DNA from: an uncultured Eubacteriales bacterium | GTDB taxonomy: Bacteria > Bacillota > Clostridia > Oscillospirales > Oscillospiraceae | Direction: 5' to 3' | Assembly: GCA_900549865.1 (NCBI GenBank) | Contig: URPU01000007.1 | Location: forward strand, 1 to 41,169 | DNA length: 41,169 nt | Part shown: positions 1 through 8,528 of the stretch, in pieces | Layout of the letters: each line of letters opens with the position of its first letter | Numbering within the stretch: the stretch's first letter is position 1 | The notes under the pieces: model-generated | What the model was told of the DNA's origin: nothing | Databases searched by the model: none | Seen by the model: only the letters and a program-made list of their open reading frames with translations | Made by a program: the position numbers and the translations under genes

Positions 1-32
1 CGGCTGTCCGCGGTGGACAGCCGGCCGTTTTT
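1..32 (+). terminator. Intrinsic terminator of a gene upstream of the window
   Basis: A perfect 9-bp inverted repeat (CGGCTGTCC / GGACAGCCG, 5-nt loop) at 1-23 is followed by five T at 28-32 on the plus strand. This is a typical rho-independent terminator for a gene ending left of the window. From 33 to 185 I see no gene. An imperfect hairpin at 124-147 (ATTGC-C-GGGG / CCCC-C-GCAAT) and a lone TATACT at 114-119 lie there, but no convincing complete promoter. Confidence 0.75.
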
Positions 33-185
33 CGTTTCATGTGCGGTTTTCACTTTAACGGCTTACCGGGCATTTCCCACGCGGATATGACATTTTTCTC
101 GCCCGCCGTGGCTTATACTGCTTATTGCCGGGGTATTCCCCCGCAATATGAATTTTCAGCATGAGCTTTGGCGGAGGTGGAAAAT

Positions 186-779
186 GTGAAAAAGCCGTTT
201 TGTCTGCTGCTGGCCGTGTGCTGTGCGCTGTGCCTGACCACCTGCGCCATGGCGCAGCCTGAGCCGGAGCCGGACTATCTCGCCATAATGGCAGGCGCTG
301 CCGCGAAGGGCGACGTGCGCACCGGGCGCGAGGCGGAGCAGCTTCGCGCGCTGAGCGCGGCCGGGGATGCGGATTATATCCCCGTCTCCTTTGACGATCT
401 GTACCTTCTCTCGCGCATACTCTATTTCAGATACGGGAGCTACCGCTGCTCGGACGAGCTGCGGCTGTGCGCGGGCGAGGTGATGCTCAACCGCGTGGCC
501 TCGCCGGAGTACCCGGATAATCTGATGGACGTGATATACCAGTCCGGTCAGCTCAACGCCATCGACGCCGAAGCCTTTGACGCTTGCCTGTACCCGTCGC
601 GCGAATGCGTGGCCGTGGCTCTGCGCCTGCTTTTGGGCGAGCGTATGCTTGAGCCGTCCGTCGTGCTTCAGACCGACTATCCCGCAAGCGGCATATACGC
701 CATGTTCTGCGACAGGCTCCTCGGCAATACATACTTCTACAAAAGCGAAAATCTTGAGCTGTACACTCCCGCGGCTTAG
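186..779 (+). CDS. Exported SleB/cell-wall-hydrolase-like protein, probably catalytically degenerate
   Basis: A 197-aa protein. I chose the GTG start at 186 because GGAGG (173-177) lies 8 nt upstream; the longer TTG start has no such site. Residues 1-23 form a signal peptide (two Lys, a hydrophobic stretch, AMAQ). Residues 70-190 resemble the Hydrolase_2/SleB fold: AGEVMLNRVASPEYPD matches the family's 'VLNRV.SP.FP' block, then VIYQSGQ, and GNTYFY resembles the usual 'GNHYFY' end. The block that normally reads AEARGE, holding the catalytic Glu, is YFRYGS here, so the enzyme may be inactive or have a structural or sporulation role. It stands alone, convergent with the aro operon (10-bp gap). 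The family match is moderate; the inactivity is inference. Confidence 0.6.
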   Translation: MKKPFCLLLAVCCALCLTTCAMAQPEPEPDYLAIMAGAAAKGDVRTGREAEQLRALSAAGDADYIPVSFDDLYLLSRILYFRYGSYRCSDELRLCAGEVMLNRVASPEYPDNLMDVIYQSGQLNAIDAEAFDACLYPSRECVAVALRLLLGERMLEPSVVLQTDYPASGIYAMFCDRLLGNTYFYKSENLELYTPAA

Positions 780-789
780 GCCATGTATT

Positions 790-2010
790 TCACAGCAAGG
801 CGAGTATCTGGCGCACCGTGTCGTCCATATCGCCGTTATTGTCGATGACGTGGTCGGCAAAGCGCGCGTATGCCGCGCGCCGCGCTTCATACATGGCGCG
901 CAGCTCCCCCGCGCGGGAAAGGGGCCTTCCGTCCGTCGGCAGCTTGTCCACATCCCGCTCCAGCCAGAATATAACCGAGTTCTGGTGCAGCAGGGGGTAA
1001 TTTTCCTCTCTTGTGACGCAGCCGCCGCCGGTGGCGATGATAAGGCCGGAGCGCTTTCCAAGCTCCGCCAGCGCGGCCGTCTCACAGCGGCGGAACTCCG
1101 CCTCGCCGCGGCCCTCTATTATCTGCGCAGGCGTTTCGCCGGTCGCTGCGGCTATATACTCGTCGCTGTCGTTGACTTCCCTGCCGAGGGCCGCGCCCAG
1201 ACGGGCGGCCGCGGTGCTTTTCCCGCTGCCCGGCATACCTATAAGCACGATGTTCTGCATACGGCTGTTCATCAGCGCGCGGATGCGCGGAATCTCCGCG
1301 TCGTCTATGCTGCCGCCGGTGAAAAGCTCGGCGCTGCGCTTGGCCTGCGCCACCAGCATGTAAAGCCCGCCGGCATTTTTTATGCCCAGCTCCTCCGCCT
1401 GCAAAAGCAGCGCCGTGCGCGCCGGGTTATACACCACGTCCAGCACGCCCTCGCACTGCGGGAAATCCCGCAGATCCACCGCCGCCGCGCCGTTTCGCGG
1501 ATACATGCCGACGGGCGTGGCGTTGACGATGATCTGCGCGTCCTTATAAGGCGTTATATCGCCGTAGCCGCCCTGTCCATGGCGCGACAGCACGCGCACG
1601 CTCTCCGCGCCCAGCTCCTCAAGCACGGCGCACACCGTCGCGGATGCGCCGCCGCTGCCCAGCACGACGGCCCGCTTTCCCTTTACTTTGATGCCGCTGC
1701 ACCGCACCATCCCGGCAAAGCCGAAGGCGTCGGTGTTGTCTCCGTAGAGACTGCCGTCGGCGCGGCGCACGATGGTGTTGACGCTGCCCAGCTTCGCCGC
1801 CGTCGGCGACAGCCCGGCGCAGTACGGGATGACCGACTTTTTGTACGGGATGGTGACGTTCATCCCGTCAAGGCCGCCGTGCGTCAGAAATTCCTCCAGC
1901 TCATCGCTTTCGCGCTCATAGAGCTTATACTCATAATCGGCCAGCAGCGCGTGGATGGCGGGCGAATAGCTGTGCCCAAGCTTGCCGCCGAGAAGTCCGC
2001 ATTTTTTCAT
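790..2010 (-). CDS. Bifunctional shikimate dehydrogenase-shikimate kinase (AroE-AroK fusion)
   Basis: A 406-aa fusion covering two consecutive shikimate steps: NADPH reduction of 3-dehydroshikimate, then ATP phosphorylation of shikimate. Residues 1-248 are AroE: GHSYSPAIH binds substrate, NVTIPYK carries the catalytic Lys57, NTDAFGF carries Asp94, and GSGGAS (118-123) is the nucleotide loop. Residues 250-406 are AroK: Walker A GMPGSGKST (258-266), DSD (281-283), the GRGEAEFRR substrate Arg region (300-308), ATGGG (326-330) and the lid Arg in GRPLSR. There is no stop or ribosome site between the halves. It is the last gene of the operon, 54 bp after pheA. Both halves have complete motifs and near-normal lengths, so both should be active. 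Bacterial AroE and AroK are usually separate proteins. Confidence 0.95.
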   Translation of the reverse strand: MKKCGLLGGKLGHSYSPAIHALLADYEYKLYERESDELEEFLTHGGLDGMNVTIPYKKSVIPYCAGLSPTAAKLGSVNTIVRRADGSLYGDNTDAFGFAGMVRCSGIKVKGKRAVVLGSGGASATVCAVLEELGAESVRVLSRHGQGGYGDITPYKDAQIIVNATPVGMYPRNGAAAVDLRDFPQCEGVLDVVYNPARTALLLQAEELGIKNAGGLYMLVAQAKRSAELFTGGSIDDAEIPRIRALMNSRMQNIVLIGMPGSGKSTAAARLGAALGREVNDSDEYIAAATGETPAQIIEGRGEAEFRRCETAALAELGKRSGLIIATGGGCVTREENYPLLHQNSVIFWLERDVDKLPTDGRPLSRAGELRAMYEARRAAYARFADHVIDNNGDMDDTVRQILALL

Positions 2011-2064
2011 AATATATCCCTCCGTGCCGCCCGCGCAGACCGCGCCGGGCGGCTTTCCGATTTG

Positions 2065-3207
2065 TCACACTATCTCGCTGTAGCTGCCCAGATAGGAAAA
2101 CTGCTCGCATATATCCGAAAGCTCACCCATGAGCTGCATGAACTGCGGGGAGTATACCGAGGTGTCCAGATCGAAATAGAACATGAACTCGAAGTTTCTG
2201 TCCGGAAGCGGGCGGCTTTCCAGCTTGTTGAGGTTGATGCCCAGCGCGTAGAAGCGCGAAAGCAGCTTGTAAAGCGAGCCGGGCTTGTGCGGCAGGACCA
2301 TCATGAGGCTTGTGCGGTCCGCGCCGGGGTATATCTCCAGCTCCTTGGAGATGCAGATGAAGCGGGTGAAGTTGCTGCCCTGATCCTGCACGGAGGCGGC
2401 AATGCAGCTCAGCCCGTACAGCTCTATGCACGCGCGCGAGGCCAGCGCCGCTATGTCCTTCCTGCCCGACTCCGCGACGAGCTTCGCCGCCGCGGCGGTA
2501 TTCTCACAGCGGACGACCGTCACGCCCGGAAGCTTCTGCAAAAAGCCGCCGCACTGGCTTATCGCCTGCTCATGAGAATATATCTCCTTTATGTCCGAAA
2601 GCTTCGTGCCGGGCAGGGCAAGAAGATTGTGATCCACCTTCAGCCGCACTGAGCGCACTATGCGAAAGTTATGCTTCATCATCAGATCGTACACCGCGTT
2701 GACCGAGCCCGCCGTGCTGTTTTCCAGCGGGATCACGCCGTAACGGCAGAAGCCGCTTTCTATCGCGGAGAACACCGCGTCAAAGCTCTTGCAGTGGAAC
2801 ACGTTCGGCATCCTGAAAAGCCTTTCGCACGCAAGCTGTGAGTATGCGCCCTCCACGCCCTGACAGGCCACGTTCGCCTCCGGCGGGAAGAGCGGCGGCG
2901 TGTCCTTTATCGCGCGCTCTATCTCTCCGGGCAGGGTGCTCTTCGTGCCGAGAAGCCGGCTCTGGCGGCTGCGGCTGAGCTCGAACAGCAGGGAGTATAA
3001 AAGCGCTGTGTACTCGCGCAGCTCCTCCGGCGCTTCCTGCGTCATGGTGAAAAGCTTCTCCTTCTCGCGGCGCGCGTCGAGGACGGGCATGTCGTGCGCC
3101 TTTTTGTACTCGGCGATCTTCCCGGCAACGTCCATGCGCCGCTCAAACGCGGCAAGAAGCTGCGCGTCGATCTCGTCCATTTCTCTGCGGTAGTCGTTCA
3201 GGTCCAT
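2065..3207 (-). CDS. pheA: Bifunctional chorismate mutase / prephenate dehydratase (P-protein)
   Basis: A 380-aa protein. The start is ATG 3207 (MDLNDYRRE), preceded by AAGG. Residues 1-90 are an AroQ-type chorismate mutase (R..ID..D..LL..F..R, K..H..P..D..R). About 105-290 is prephenate dehydratase: GVEGAYSQLA, IPLENSTAGSV, and the catalytic TRF motif in SNFTRFICI. About 295-375 is an ACT domain with ESRP (LESRPLPD), the Phe-binding element. GSLY stands where GALV is usual, which may alter feedback inhibition. The protein converts chorismate through prephenate to phenylpyruvate in the cytoplasm. It starts 4 bp beyond the aroC stop in the aro operon. Confidence 0.96.
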   Translation of the reverse strand: MDLNDYRREMDEIDAQLLAAFERRMDVAGKIAEYKKAHDMPVLDARREKEKLFTMTQEAPEELREYTALLYSLLFELSRSRQSRLLGTKSTLPGEIERAIKDTPPLFPPEANVACQGVEGAYSQLACERLFRMPNVFHCKSFDAVFSAIESGFCRYGVIPLENSTAGSVNAVYDLMMKHNFRIVRSVRLKVDHNLLALPGTKLSDIKEIYSHEQAISQCGGFLQKLPGVTVVRCENTAAAAKLVAESGRKDIAALASRACIELYGLSCIAASVQDQGSNFTRFICISKELEIYPGADRTSLMMVLPHKPGSLYKLLSRFYALGINLNKLESRPLPDRNFEFMFYFDLDTSVYSPQFMQLMGELSDICEQFSYLGSYSEIV

Positions 3208-3211
3208 CTTT

Positions 3212-4279
3212 TTACCTTGTTTCCTTTCTTCGCGCAAGAAGCGCGTCATATACGGCGATGGCCGCCGCGGCCTCCACGCACGGCACCGCGCGGGGCACAA
3301 CGCACGGATCGTGCCGCCCCGGCACATGCAGCGCCGTCTCTTCCATCGTTTTCATGTTCAGCGTAAGCTGCTCCGCTGCTATGGACGGCGTCGGCTTCAC
3401 CGCCGCGCGGAACACCAGCGGCATTCCGTCGCTTATCCCGCCGAGTATCCCGCCGCAGTTGTTGCTCTTCGTGACGACGCGCCCGGAGGACGTCTCAAAG
3501 CAGTCGTTGTTTTCACTGCCGCGCATTCTCGCCGCGGCAAAGCCCGCGCCGAATTCTATGCCCTTCACCGCCGGTATGCCGAACACGGCCGCGGAGATGC
3601 GGCCTTCAAGCCCGCCGAACAGCGGCCCGCCGAGGCCCGCGGGAAGCCCCAGCACAGCGCATTCTATCACGCCGCCCACGGAATCCCCGTCCGCCTTCGC
3701 CGCGGCTATCGCGGCGCGCATGGCCTCGCCGCGCTCATCGCTGACCGTCGGAAATGGCTTTTCCGCCGTGGAGGCGCACAGCGCGCCCTCGTCCTCTACA
3801 TCCGCGATGGCGGCGATGCGGCTTATAACGGTTATCCCCTCGCGCGCGAGAAGCTGAATGCATATCCCGCCCGCAATGCACAGCGGTGCTGTCAGCCGCC
3901 CCGAAAAATGCCCGCCGCCGGCGCTGTCCTGCGCGCCGCCGTATTTCACCTGCGCCGTATAGTCGGCGTGGCCGGGGCGCGGCGTATCCGCAAGCGCGGC
4001 GTAGTCCTGCGAGCGCGTGTCCGCGTTTCTTATTATCGCGGCCAGCGGCGCGCCGCAGGTGACGGAATCCTTAAGGCCGGATAAAAATTCCGGCGCGTCC
4101 GCCTCCCGACGCGGGGTGGACCATTCGTTTCTCCCCGGCGCGCGGCGGGCGAGGAAGCGCGCAAGCTCCGCGGTGTCTATCCTCTCTCCGGCGGGGATGC
4201 CCTCCACCGTCACGCCTATCGCCGGTGAATGCGACTGGCCGAATATCGTGATGCGCAGATTTTCTCCATAGCTGCTCAT
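3212..4279 (-). CDS. aroC: Chorismate synthase
   Basis: A 355-aa protein of normal family length that converts EPSP to chorismate with reduced FMN. Visible signatures are FGQSHSPAIGV at the N-terminus, GRNEWSTPRREAD, RPGHADYT, GGGHFSGRLTAP and near the C-terminus the RHDPCVVPRAVP block with its conserved Arg-His-Asp. The ATG at 4279 overlaps the aroA stop by 4 bp, so translation is coupled; pheA follows 4 bp downstream. It is the branch-point enzyme immediately before the PheA and TyrA reactions encoded in the same operon. Confidence 0.97.
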   Translation of the reverse strand: MSSYGENLRITIFGQSHSPAIGVTVEGIPAGERIDTAELARFLARRAPGRNEWSTPRREADAPEFLSGLKDSVTCGAPLAAIIRNADTRSQDYAALADTPRPGHADYTAQVKYGGAQDSAGGGHFSGRLTAPLCIAGGICIQLLAREGITVISRIAAIADVEDEGALCASTAEKPFPTVSDERGEAMRAAIAAAKADGDSVGGVIECAVLGLPAGLGGPLFGGLEGRISAAVFGIPAVKGIEFGAGFAAARMRGSENNDCFETSSGRVVTKSNNCGGILGGISDGMPLVFRAAVKPTPSIAAEQLTLNMKTMEETALHVPGRHDPCVVPRAVPCVEAAAAIAVYDALLARRKETR

Positions 4280-5541
4280 GCTTTACCCCCCTGTAGCTCA
4301 AGACTGGCGTAGTCCTCCCAGAAGCGCGGGTAGGACTTTTCAACGCAGCGGCTGTCGTCCAGACTCACCGCGCTGCGGCAGACGCACGCCGCCGCGGCCG
4401 CGGCCATGGCTATGCGGTGGTCGCGCCATGTCTCGACGCTGCCGCCGTCAAGCGCCTCCCTGCCGTGTATGATAAGCCCGTCGGGAAGTTCCTCCGCCGT
4501 GCCGCCAAGCGAGGCGATAAGCCGCGCCGTGCTTTTCAGTCTGTCCGACTCCTTAAGGCGCAGCCGCCCGGCGTTTATGATGCGCGTCGTTCCGCGCGCC
4601 GCTGCCGCCGTCACGCCCAGCACCGGCACAAGGTCGGGTATCTGCGCAGCGTCGATCTCTATGGCGCGCAGCGCCCCCCGGCGCACGCGCGCGCCGCCGC
4701 AAAGCGGCTCCACCTCCGCGCCGAAGCGCCTGAGGATGTCCAGCACAGCGCGATCCCCCTGCAGGGACGCCATGTCAAGCCCGCGCACGGTCACGCCGCC
4801 GCGCGACAGCGCCCCCATGCAGAGGAAGAAGGCCGCGTTCGACCAGTCGCCCTCCGCGCGGCACGCCTCCGGCAGGCGGCCGGCCTGCCGCCCCGGTATA
4901 TCGTAGCTCTGCCCGTGCTTTTCGTATTCTATTCCCGCAAGGCGAAGCGCGTCCTCCGTCATCGCCACGTAGCCCGCCGATTCCAGCGTTCCCGTGACGG
5001 TGAGGCGGCTGTCCGCGTCCAGCCACGGCAGCGCCAGCAGCAGCCCGGATATATACTGCGAGGATACTCCCCCGCTTATCTCATACTCCCCCGGCGTGAG
5101 CTTTCCCTCGCACACAAGGCTTCCGCCCTGACGGGTGATGCTCATCCCGTGCGCACGCAGCACATCATCCAGCGGCGCAAGCGGCCTTTCCGGCAGGCGG
5201 CCCTCCATATGGAACACGGCCCTGACGCCGAGCGCCCCGGCGACCGGCAGCAAAAACCGCAGGGTCGAGCCGCTTTCGCCGCAGTAAAGCTCACACCGGT
5301 CCTCCGGCGCGCACGTTATCGGGCTGACCTTAAAGCGCCCTGCGCCTGCCGCCTCCATATGCGCGCCCAGCGCCGAAAGGCAGCGCGCCGTCGCCTCTAT
5401 ATCGGCGGAAACGCCGTCGCATTCGACGGTCGTCTCCCCGGCGCCGAGCGCGGCGCATATGAGCAGCCTGTGCGCCTGTGACTTTGACGCGGGTATGCGC
5501 ACGCAGCCTGTGCGCTCTCCGGGGGCAAGCGTCATGCTCAT
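4276..5541 (-). CDS. aroA: 3-phosphoshikimate 1-carboxyvinyltransferase (EPSP synthase)
   Basis: A 421-aa protein. The start at ATG 5541 forms an ATGA overlap with the aroB stop; a second in-frame ATG lies at 5535. It transfers enolpyruvate from PEP to shikimate-3-phosphate. Motifs: IPASKSQAHR (substrate-binding Lys/Ser), GESGSTLRF at the position of the family's 'N.GT..R' loop, SSQYISGLL, RLKESDRL, and WRDHRIAMA near the C-terminus. The GESGSTLR variant may affect inhibitor sensitivity, but this cannot be judged from sequence alone. The gene is coupled on both sides (aroB, aroC). Confidence 0.96.
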   Translation of the reverse strand: MSMTLAPGERTGCVRIPASKSQAHRLLICAALGAGETTVECDGVSADIEATARCLSALGAHMEAAGAGRFKVSPITCAPEDRCELYCGESGSTLRFLLPVAGALGVRAVFHMEGRLPERPLAPLDDVLRAHGMSITRQGGSLVCEGKLTPGEYEISGGVSSQYISGLLLALPWLDADSRLTVTGTLESAGYVAMTEDALRLAGIEYEKHGQSYDIPGRQAGRLPEACRAEGDWSNAAFFLCMGALSRGGVTVRGLDMASLQGDRAVLDILRRFGAEVEPLCGGARVRRGALRAIEIDAAQIPDLVPVLGVTAAAARGTTRIINAGRLRLKESDRLKSTARLIASLGGTAEELPDGLIIHGREALDGGSVETWRDHRIAMAAAAAACVCRSAVSLDDSRCVEKSYPRFWEDYASLELQGGKA

Positions 5542-6599
5542 GCTATCCCCCCGTCTCTCAGCCATTCGCGCATTTCCGCCGCGGGCACCGTCTCTATCCG
5601 GCAGCGGCCTATGCCCTCCGGCACTATGAGGCGCACGGACGCGCCGGATATCTTCTTGTCCGCCAGCATCGCGCCGTAAAGCGCCTCCGCCGTGAACTCC
5701 GTCTCCACCGGCAGGCCGTAGGCCTTCAGTATATCCGTGATCCGCGCCGCCGTGTCCGCCGTGCATATGCCGCGCTTTGCCGCGGCGCGCGCGATGACCG
5801 CCATGCCTATCGCCACGGCACAGCCGTGACTTATCTCATAGCCGCTGCATTTTTCCACGGCGTGCCCCACCGTGTGGCCGAGGTTGAGAAGCATCCTCTT
5901 CCCCGTGTCGAACTCGTCGGCGGCGACGATATCGCGCTTCATCGTCACGCAGGTCTCTATCACATGCTCCGCCTGCCCTGCGGCGGGCGTCGCCTTCAAT
6001 TCTTCAAAAAATCCCTCGCTGCCCAGAACGCCGTATTTTATCACTTCCGCGCAGCCGTTTTTATACTCCGCCTCCGGCAGGGTGTCCAGCGTGTCCGGGT
6101 CGCACAGCACGGCGTAGGGCTGGTAAAAGCAGCCCACCTGATTCTTGCCCGAGCCGAGGTTGACCGCCGTCTTGCCGCCGACGGAGGAATCCACCATCGC
6201 CAGAAGCGTCGTCGGTATCTGCACCAGCGCCGTGCCGCGCTGATACGTCGCCGCGGCAAACCCGGCCATATCCCCCGTCACGCCGCCGCCCAGCGCCATG
6301 ACCGCGTCGCTTCTTCCGAAGCGGCGCTGCGCAAGGAAGTTCAGTATCGCCTCATAGGTCTCCAGCGTCTTGCAGCCCTCTCCGCCGGGATAGGTGAACA
6401 CGGCAGGCTCAAGCCCCGCGTGCTCAAGCGCGGCGCAAAGGCGCGCGCCGTATATCGAAAACACCCGCTCCCCGGCGATAACCGCCGCGAGGCGCGCCCT
6501 TGGGGCGCAGCGCGCGGTCTCCTCCCCGGCAGCGTCTAGTATGCCGCGCTCGATCAGCACGTCGTATTCGCGCGACGCGGCAACGTGTATTTTTTTCAC
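5538..6599 (-). CDS. aroB: 3-dehydroquinate synthase
   Basis: A 353-aa protein of normal length. It cyclises DAHP to 3-dehydroquinate using NAD+ and a divalent metal. Motifs: the GGGVTGDMAGFAA nucleotide-binding loop, TTLLAMVDSSVGGKTAVN, the KNQVGCFYQP substrate region, E in GCAEVIKYG, and HTVGHAVEK, which supplies metal-ligand His residues. It overlaps the tyrA stop by 4 bp and the aroA start by 4 bp. The product's next enzyme, dehydroquinate dehydratase, is not encoded anywhere in this window. Confidence 0.97.
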   Translation of the reverse strand: MKKIHVAASREYDVLIERGILDAAGEETARCAPRARLAAVIAGERVFSIYGARLCAALEHAGLEPAVFTYPGGEGCKTLETYEAILNFLAQRRFGRSDAVMALGGGVTGDMAGFAAATYQRGTALVQIPTTLLAMVDSSVGGKTAVNLGSGKNQVGCFYQPYAVLCDPDTLDTLPEAEYKNGCAEVIKYGVLGSEGFFEELKATPAAGQAEHVIETCVTMKRDIVAADEFDTGKRMLLNLGHTVGHAVEKCSGYEISHGCAVAIGMAVIARAAAKRGICTADTAARITDILKAYGLPVETEFTAEALYGAMLADKKISGASVRLIVPEGIGRCRIETVPAAEMREWLRDGGIA

Positions 6600-7429
6600 C
6601 GGCCGTCCACCTCCGCCTTTTTCTTTCTGCCCTCGTCCAGAAGCCGCGTCAGCCCCTCCATGTCGCCGGAGGCGAGCGCGTCTCTGTACTGCTGCATACT
6701 GTGCATGAAAAAGTCCAGCTCTTCTATAAGAAAGTCCTTATTCTCCATAAAAAGCTCCGCCCACATCTGCGGGTTCAGCCACGCCACGCGCGTCATGTCC
6801 TTGTAGCTCCCCGCCGAGAAGCCCTTGTGCTGCGCCGCCGTCGGGCTTTTTATATACGCGTTCGACACCACGTGCGCCATCTGCGAGGTGAAGGCGATCA
6901 TCCTGTCGTGCTCCTCGGCGGTGGTGAAGGAAAACCTGCCAAAGCCCGCCGGGGCCAGCAGCGCCTCCGCCCGCTCCAGCAGCTCCACATCGTCTCTGTC
7001 CGGCGGCACGATGACCATCGGCGCGCCGTGGTACAGGTTCGCGCGCGCGTATTTGAAGCCGGAGTTGTGCGTTCCGGCCATCGGGTGCCCGCCGAGGAAG
7101 CGCACGCCGTGCTCCGCCGCGACGGGAAAGCACTCCGCGCACACGGCGCGCTTCGTGCCGCAGCAGTCCAGCACTATGGGCTTCGGCCCAATGTGCCCCG
7201 CCATGCGCTTGAAGTATTCTATCGCCGCCTCGGGGTAGATGGTTATCAGCACGAGGTCGCACGCGGAGATGTTTTCCTCCGTCAGCTCCCCGTCCACAGC
7301 GCCGCTCATCACGGCGAAATCCAGCACATCCCGGCTGCGGTTGCAGGCCAGCACCCGCGCGCCCGTCTCATGGTACGCCTTCGCAAAGGAGCCGCCTATA
7401 AGCCCCAGCCCGACTATTCCGACGGTCAT
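6596..7429 (-). CDS. tyrA: Prephenate dehydrogenase
   Basis: A 277-aa protein. I chose the start ATG 7429 because it overlaps the aroF stop (7426) by 4 bp and opens directly with the Rossmann motif GLGLIGGS. Catalysis: NAD(P)-linked oxidative decarboxylation of prephenate to 4-hydroxyphenylpyruvate. GGHPMAGTHNSG carries the conserved catalytic His. The C-terminal half is the helical dimerisation domain (QMAHVVSNAYI, GSYKDMTRVA). There is no chorismate mutase domain and no obvious ACT domain, so feedback control by Tyr is more likely to act at AroF or through the leader. Confidence 0.94.
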   Translation of the reverse strand: MTVGIVGLGLIGGSFAKAYHETGARVLACNRSRDVLDFAVMSGAVDGELTEENISACDLVLITIYPEAAIEYFKRMAGHIGPKPIVLDCCGTKRAVCAECFPVAAEHGVRFLGGHPMAGTHNSGFKYARANLYHGAPMVIVPPDRDDVELLERAEALLAPAGFGRFSFTTAEEHDRMIAFTSQMAHVVSNAYIKSPTAAQHKGFSAGSYKDMTRVAWLNPQMWAELFMENKDFLIEELDFFMHSMQQYRDALASGDMEGLTRLLDEGRKKKAEVDGR

Positions 7430-8427
7430 AGCGCCGCCTCCCGCACGCGCATCACCTTTTTCACCAGCGCGTCGTATTCCTCCGGCCGCAGAGACTGCGC
7501 GCCGTCGCACAGGGCGTGCATGGGGTCGTTGTGCACCTCTATTATAAGTCCGTCCGCCCCGCAGGCCGCGGCGGCCAGCGCCATCGGCGGCACGAGCCGG
7601 GCAATGCCTGTAGCGTGGCTCGGGTCCACTATTACCGGCAGGTGCGTCAGCTCTCTCAGCATGGGCACCGCCGCAAGGTCAAGAGTGTTCCTCGTGTAAT
7701 CGTCAAAGGTGCGTATGCCGCGCTCACACAGGATGACCTGCTCGTTGCCCCCGGCCATGATGTACTCCGCGCTCATCAGAAGCTCCTTGAGGGTGTTTGC
7801 AAGGCCGCGCTTTAGCAGTATGGGCTTTCTCAGCTTACCCAGCTCGCGCAGCAGGTCGAAGTTCTGCATGTTGCGCGCGCCGACCTGTATGACGTCCACG
7901 TCCTCAAACTGTGGAAGGGCGCTCACGCTCATTATCTCCGTCACTATCGGCAGTCCGGTCTCCCGGCGGGCGATCTTCAAAAGCTCTATGCCGCTGCCCT
8001 TGAGACCCTGAAAGTCATAGGGCGAGGTGCGCGGCTTGTACGCGCCGCCGCGCAGCATGTTCGCGCCGGAGGCCTTCACGGCCTTTGCCACGGCCACTAT
8101 CTGCTCTTCAGATTCGACGGAGCACGGCCCCGCTATCATGCAGAAATTGCCGCTGCCTATTTTTACATCGCCGACCTCGACCACGGTGTCGTCCGGATGG
8201 AATTTGCGGTTGCAGCACTTGAAGGGTTCCGTCACGCGCGTGACGGAGTCCACGATGCCGAGGCTTGCGATAAGGTCCATGTCGATGTGCGTCGTGTCGC
8301 CGATAAGGCCCAGCACCGTCTGATACTCGCCCTCGGAGATGTGCACGCCCAGCCCCTGATTTTTCAGCCAGCCTATAAGCTGCTCTCTCTTCTTTTCCTC
8401 AACGCCGCGCTTCAGTACTACTATCAT
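7426..8427 (-). CDS. aroF: 3-deoxy-7-phosphoheptulonate synthase (DAHP synthase, type I-beta with N-terminal regulatory domain)
   Basis: A 333-aa protein. The start at ATG 8427 has GGAGG 7-11 nt upstream. It condenses PEP and erythrose-4-phosphate, the first committed aromatic step. Residues 1-70 form the small ferredoxin-like domain of Thermotoga-type DAHP synthases, which confers Tyr/Phe inhibition in that family. The barrel starts near 90: MIAGPCSVES (metal Cys), RGGAYKPRTSPYDFQGL, VTEIMS, KPILLKRG and VIVDPSHATG (metal His). It is the first gene of the operon, directly behind the Phe/Tyr leader and attenuator. Symbol usage for this family varies (aroF, aroG, aroA-type). Confidence 0.95.
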   Translation of the reverse strand: MIVVLKRGVEEKKREQLIGWLKNQGLGVHISEGEYQTVLGLIGDTTHIDMDLIASLGIVDSVTRVTEPFKCCNRKFHPDDTVVEVGDVKIGSGNFCMIAGPCSVESEEQIVAVAKAVKASGANMLRGGAYKPRTSPYDFQGLKGSGIELLKIARRETGLPIVTEIMSVSALPQFEDVDVIQVGARNMQNFDLLRELGKLRKPILLKRGLANTLKELLMSAEYIMAGGNEQVILCERGIRTFDDYTRNTLDLAAVPMLRELTHLPVIVDPSHATGIARLVPPMALAAAACGADGLIIEVHNDPMHALCDGAQSLRPEEYDALVKKVMRVREAAL

Positions 8428-8465
8428 TTTTTCTTCCTCCGGTTTTTTTACTTTTTTCTGCAAAG

Positions 8466-8497
8466 AAAAATGCGGCACAGGCGTAACCTGTGCCGCA
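8466..8497 (-). terminator. Attenuator terminator upstream of aroF
   Basis: An 11-bp perfect inverted repeat (TGCGGCACAGG at 8471-8481, CCTGTGCCGCA at 8487-8497, 5-nt loop) is followed on the minus strand by TTTTTC (8470-8465). It lies between the leader-peptide stop (8529) and the aroF ribosome site (~8437). GCACAG in its 5' arm is complementary to CTGTGC in the leader coding region (the Thr-Val-His codons), which offers an alternative pairing that would break the terminator. The terminator is directly visible; the switching role is inference from its position. Confidence 0.85.
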
Positions 8498-8528
8498 TGA
8501 AAAAGCATCCTGAGAGCCTATTTTTGCA

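Noticed and set aside
577..2652. Very long plus-strand open frame (691 codons) opposite the aroEK and pheA genes
   Set aside because: It is a GC-rich antisense shadow with no ribosome site or domains; similar long antisense frames occur opposite most genes here.
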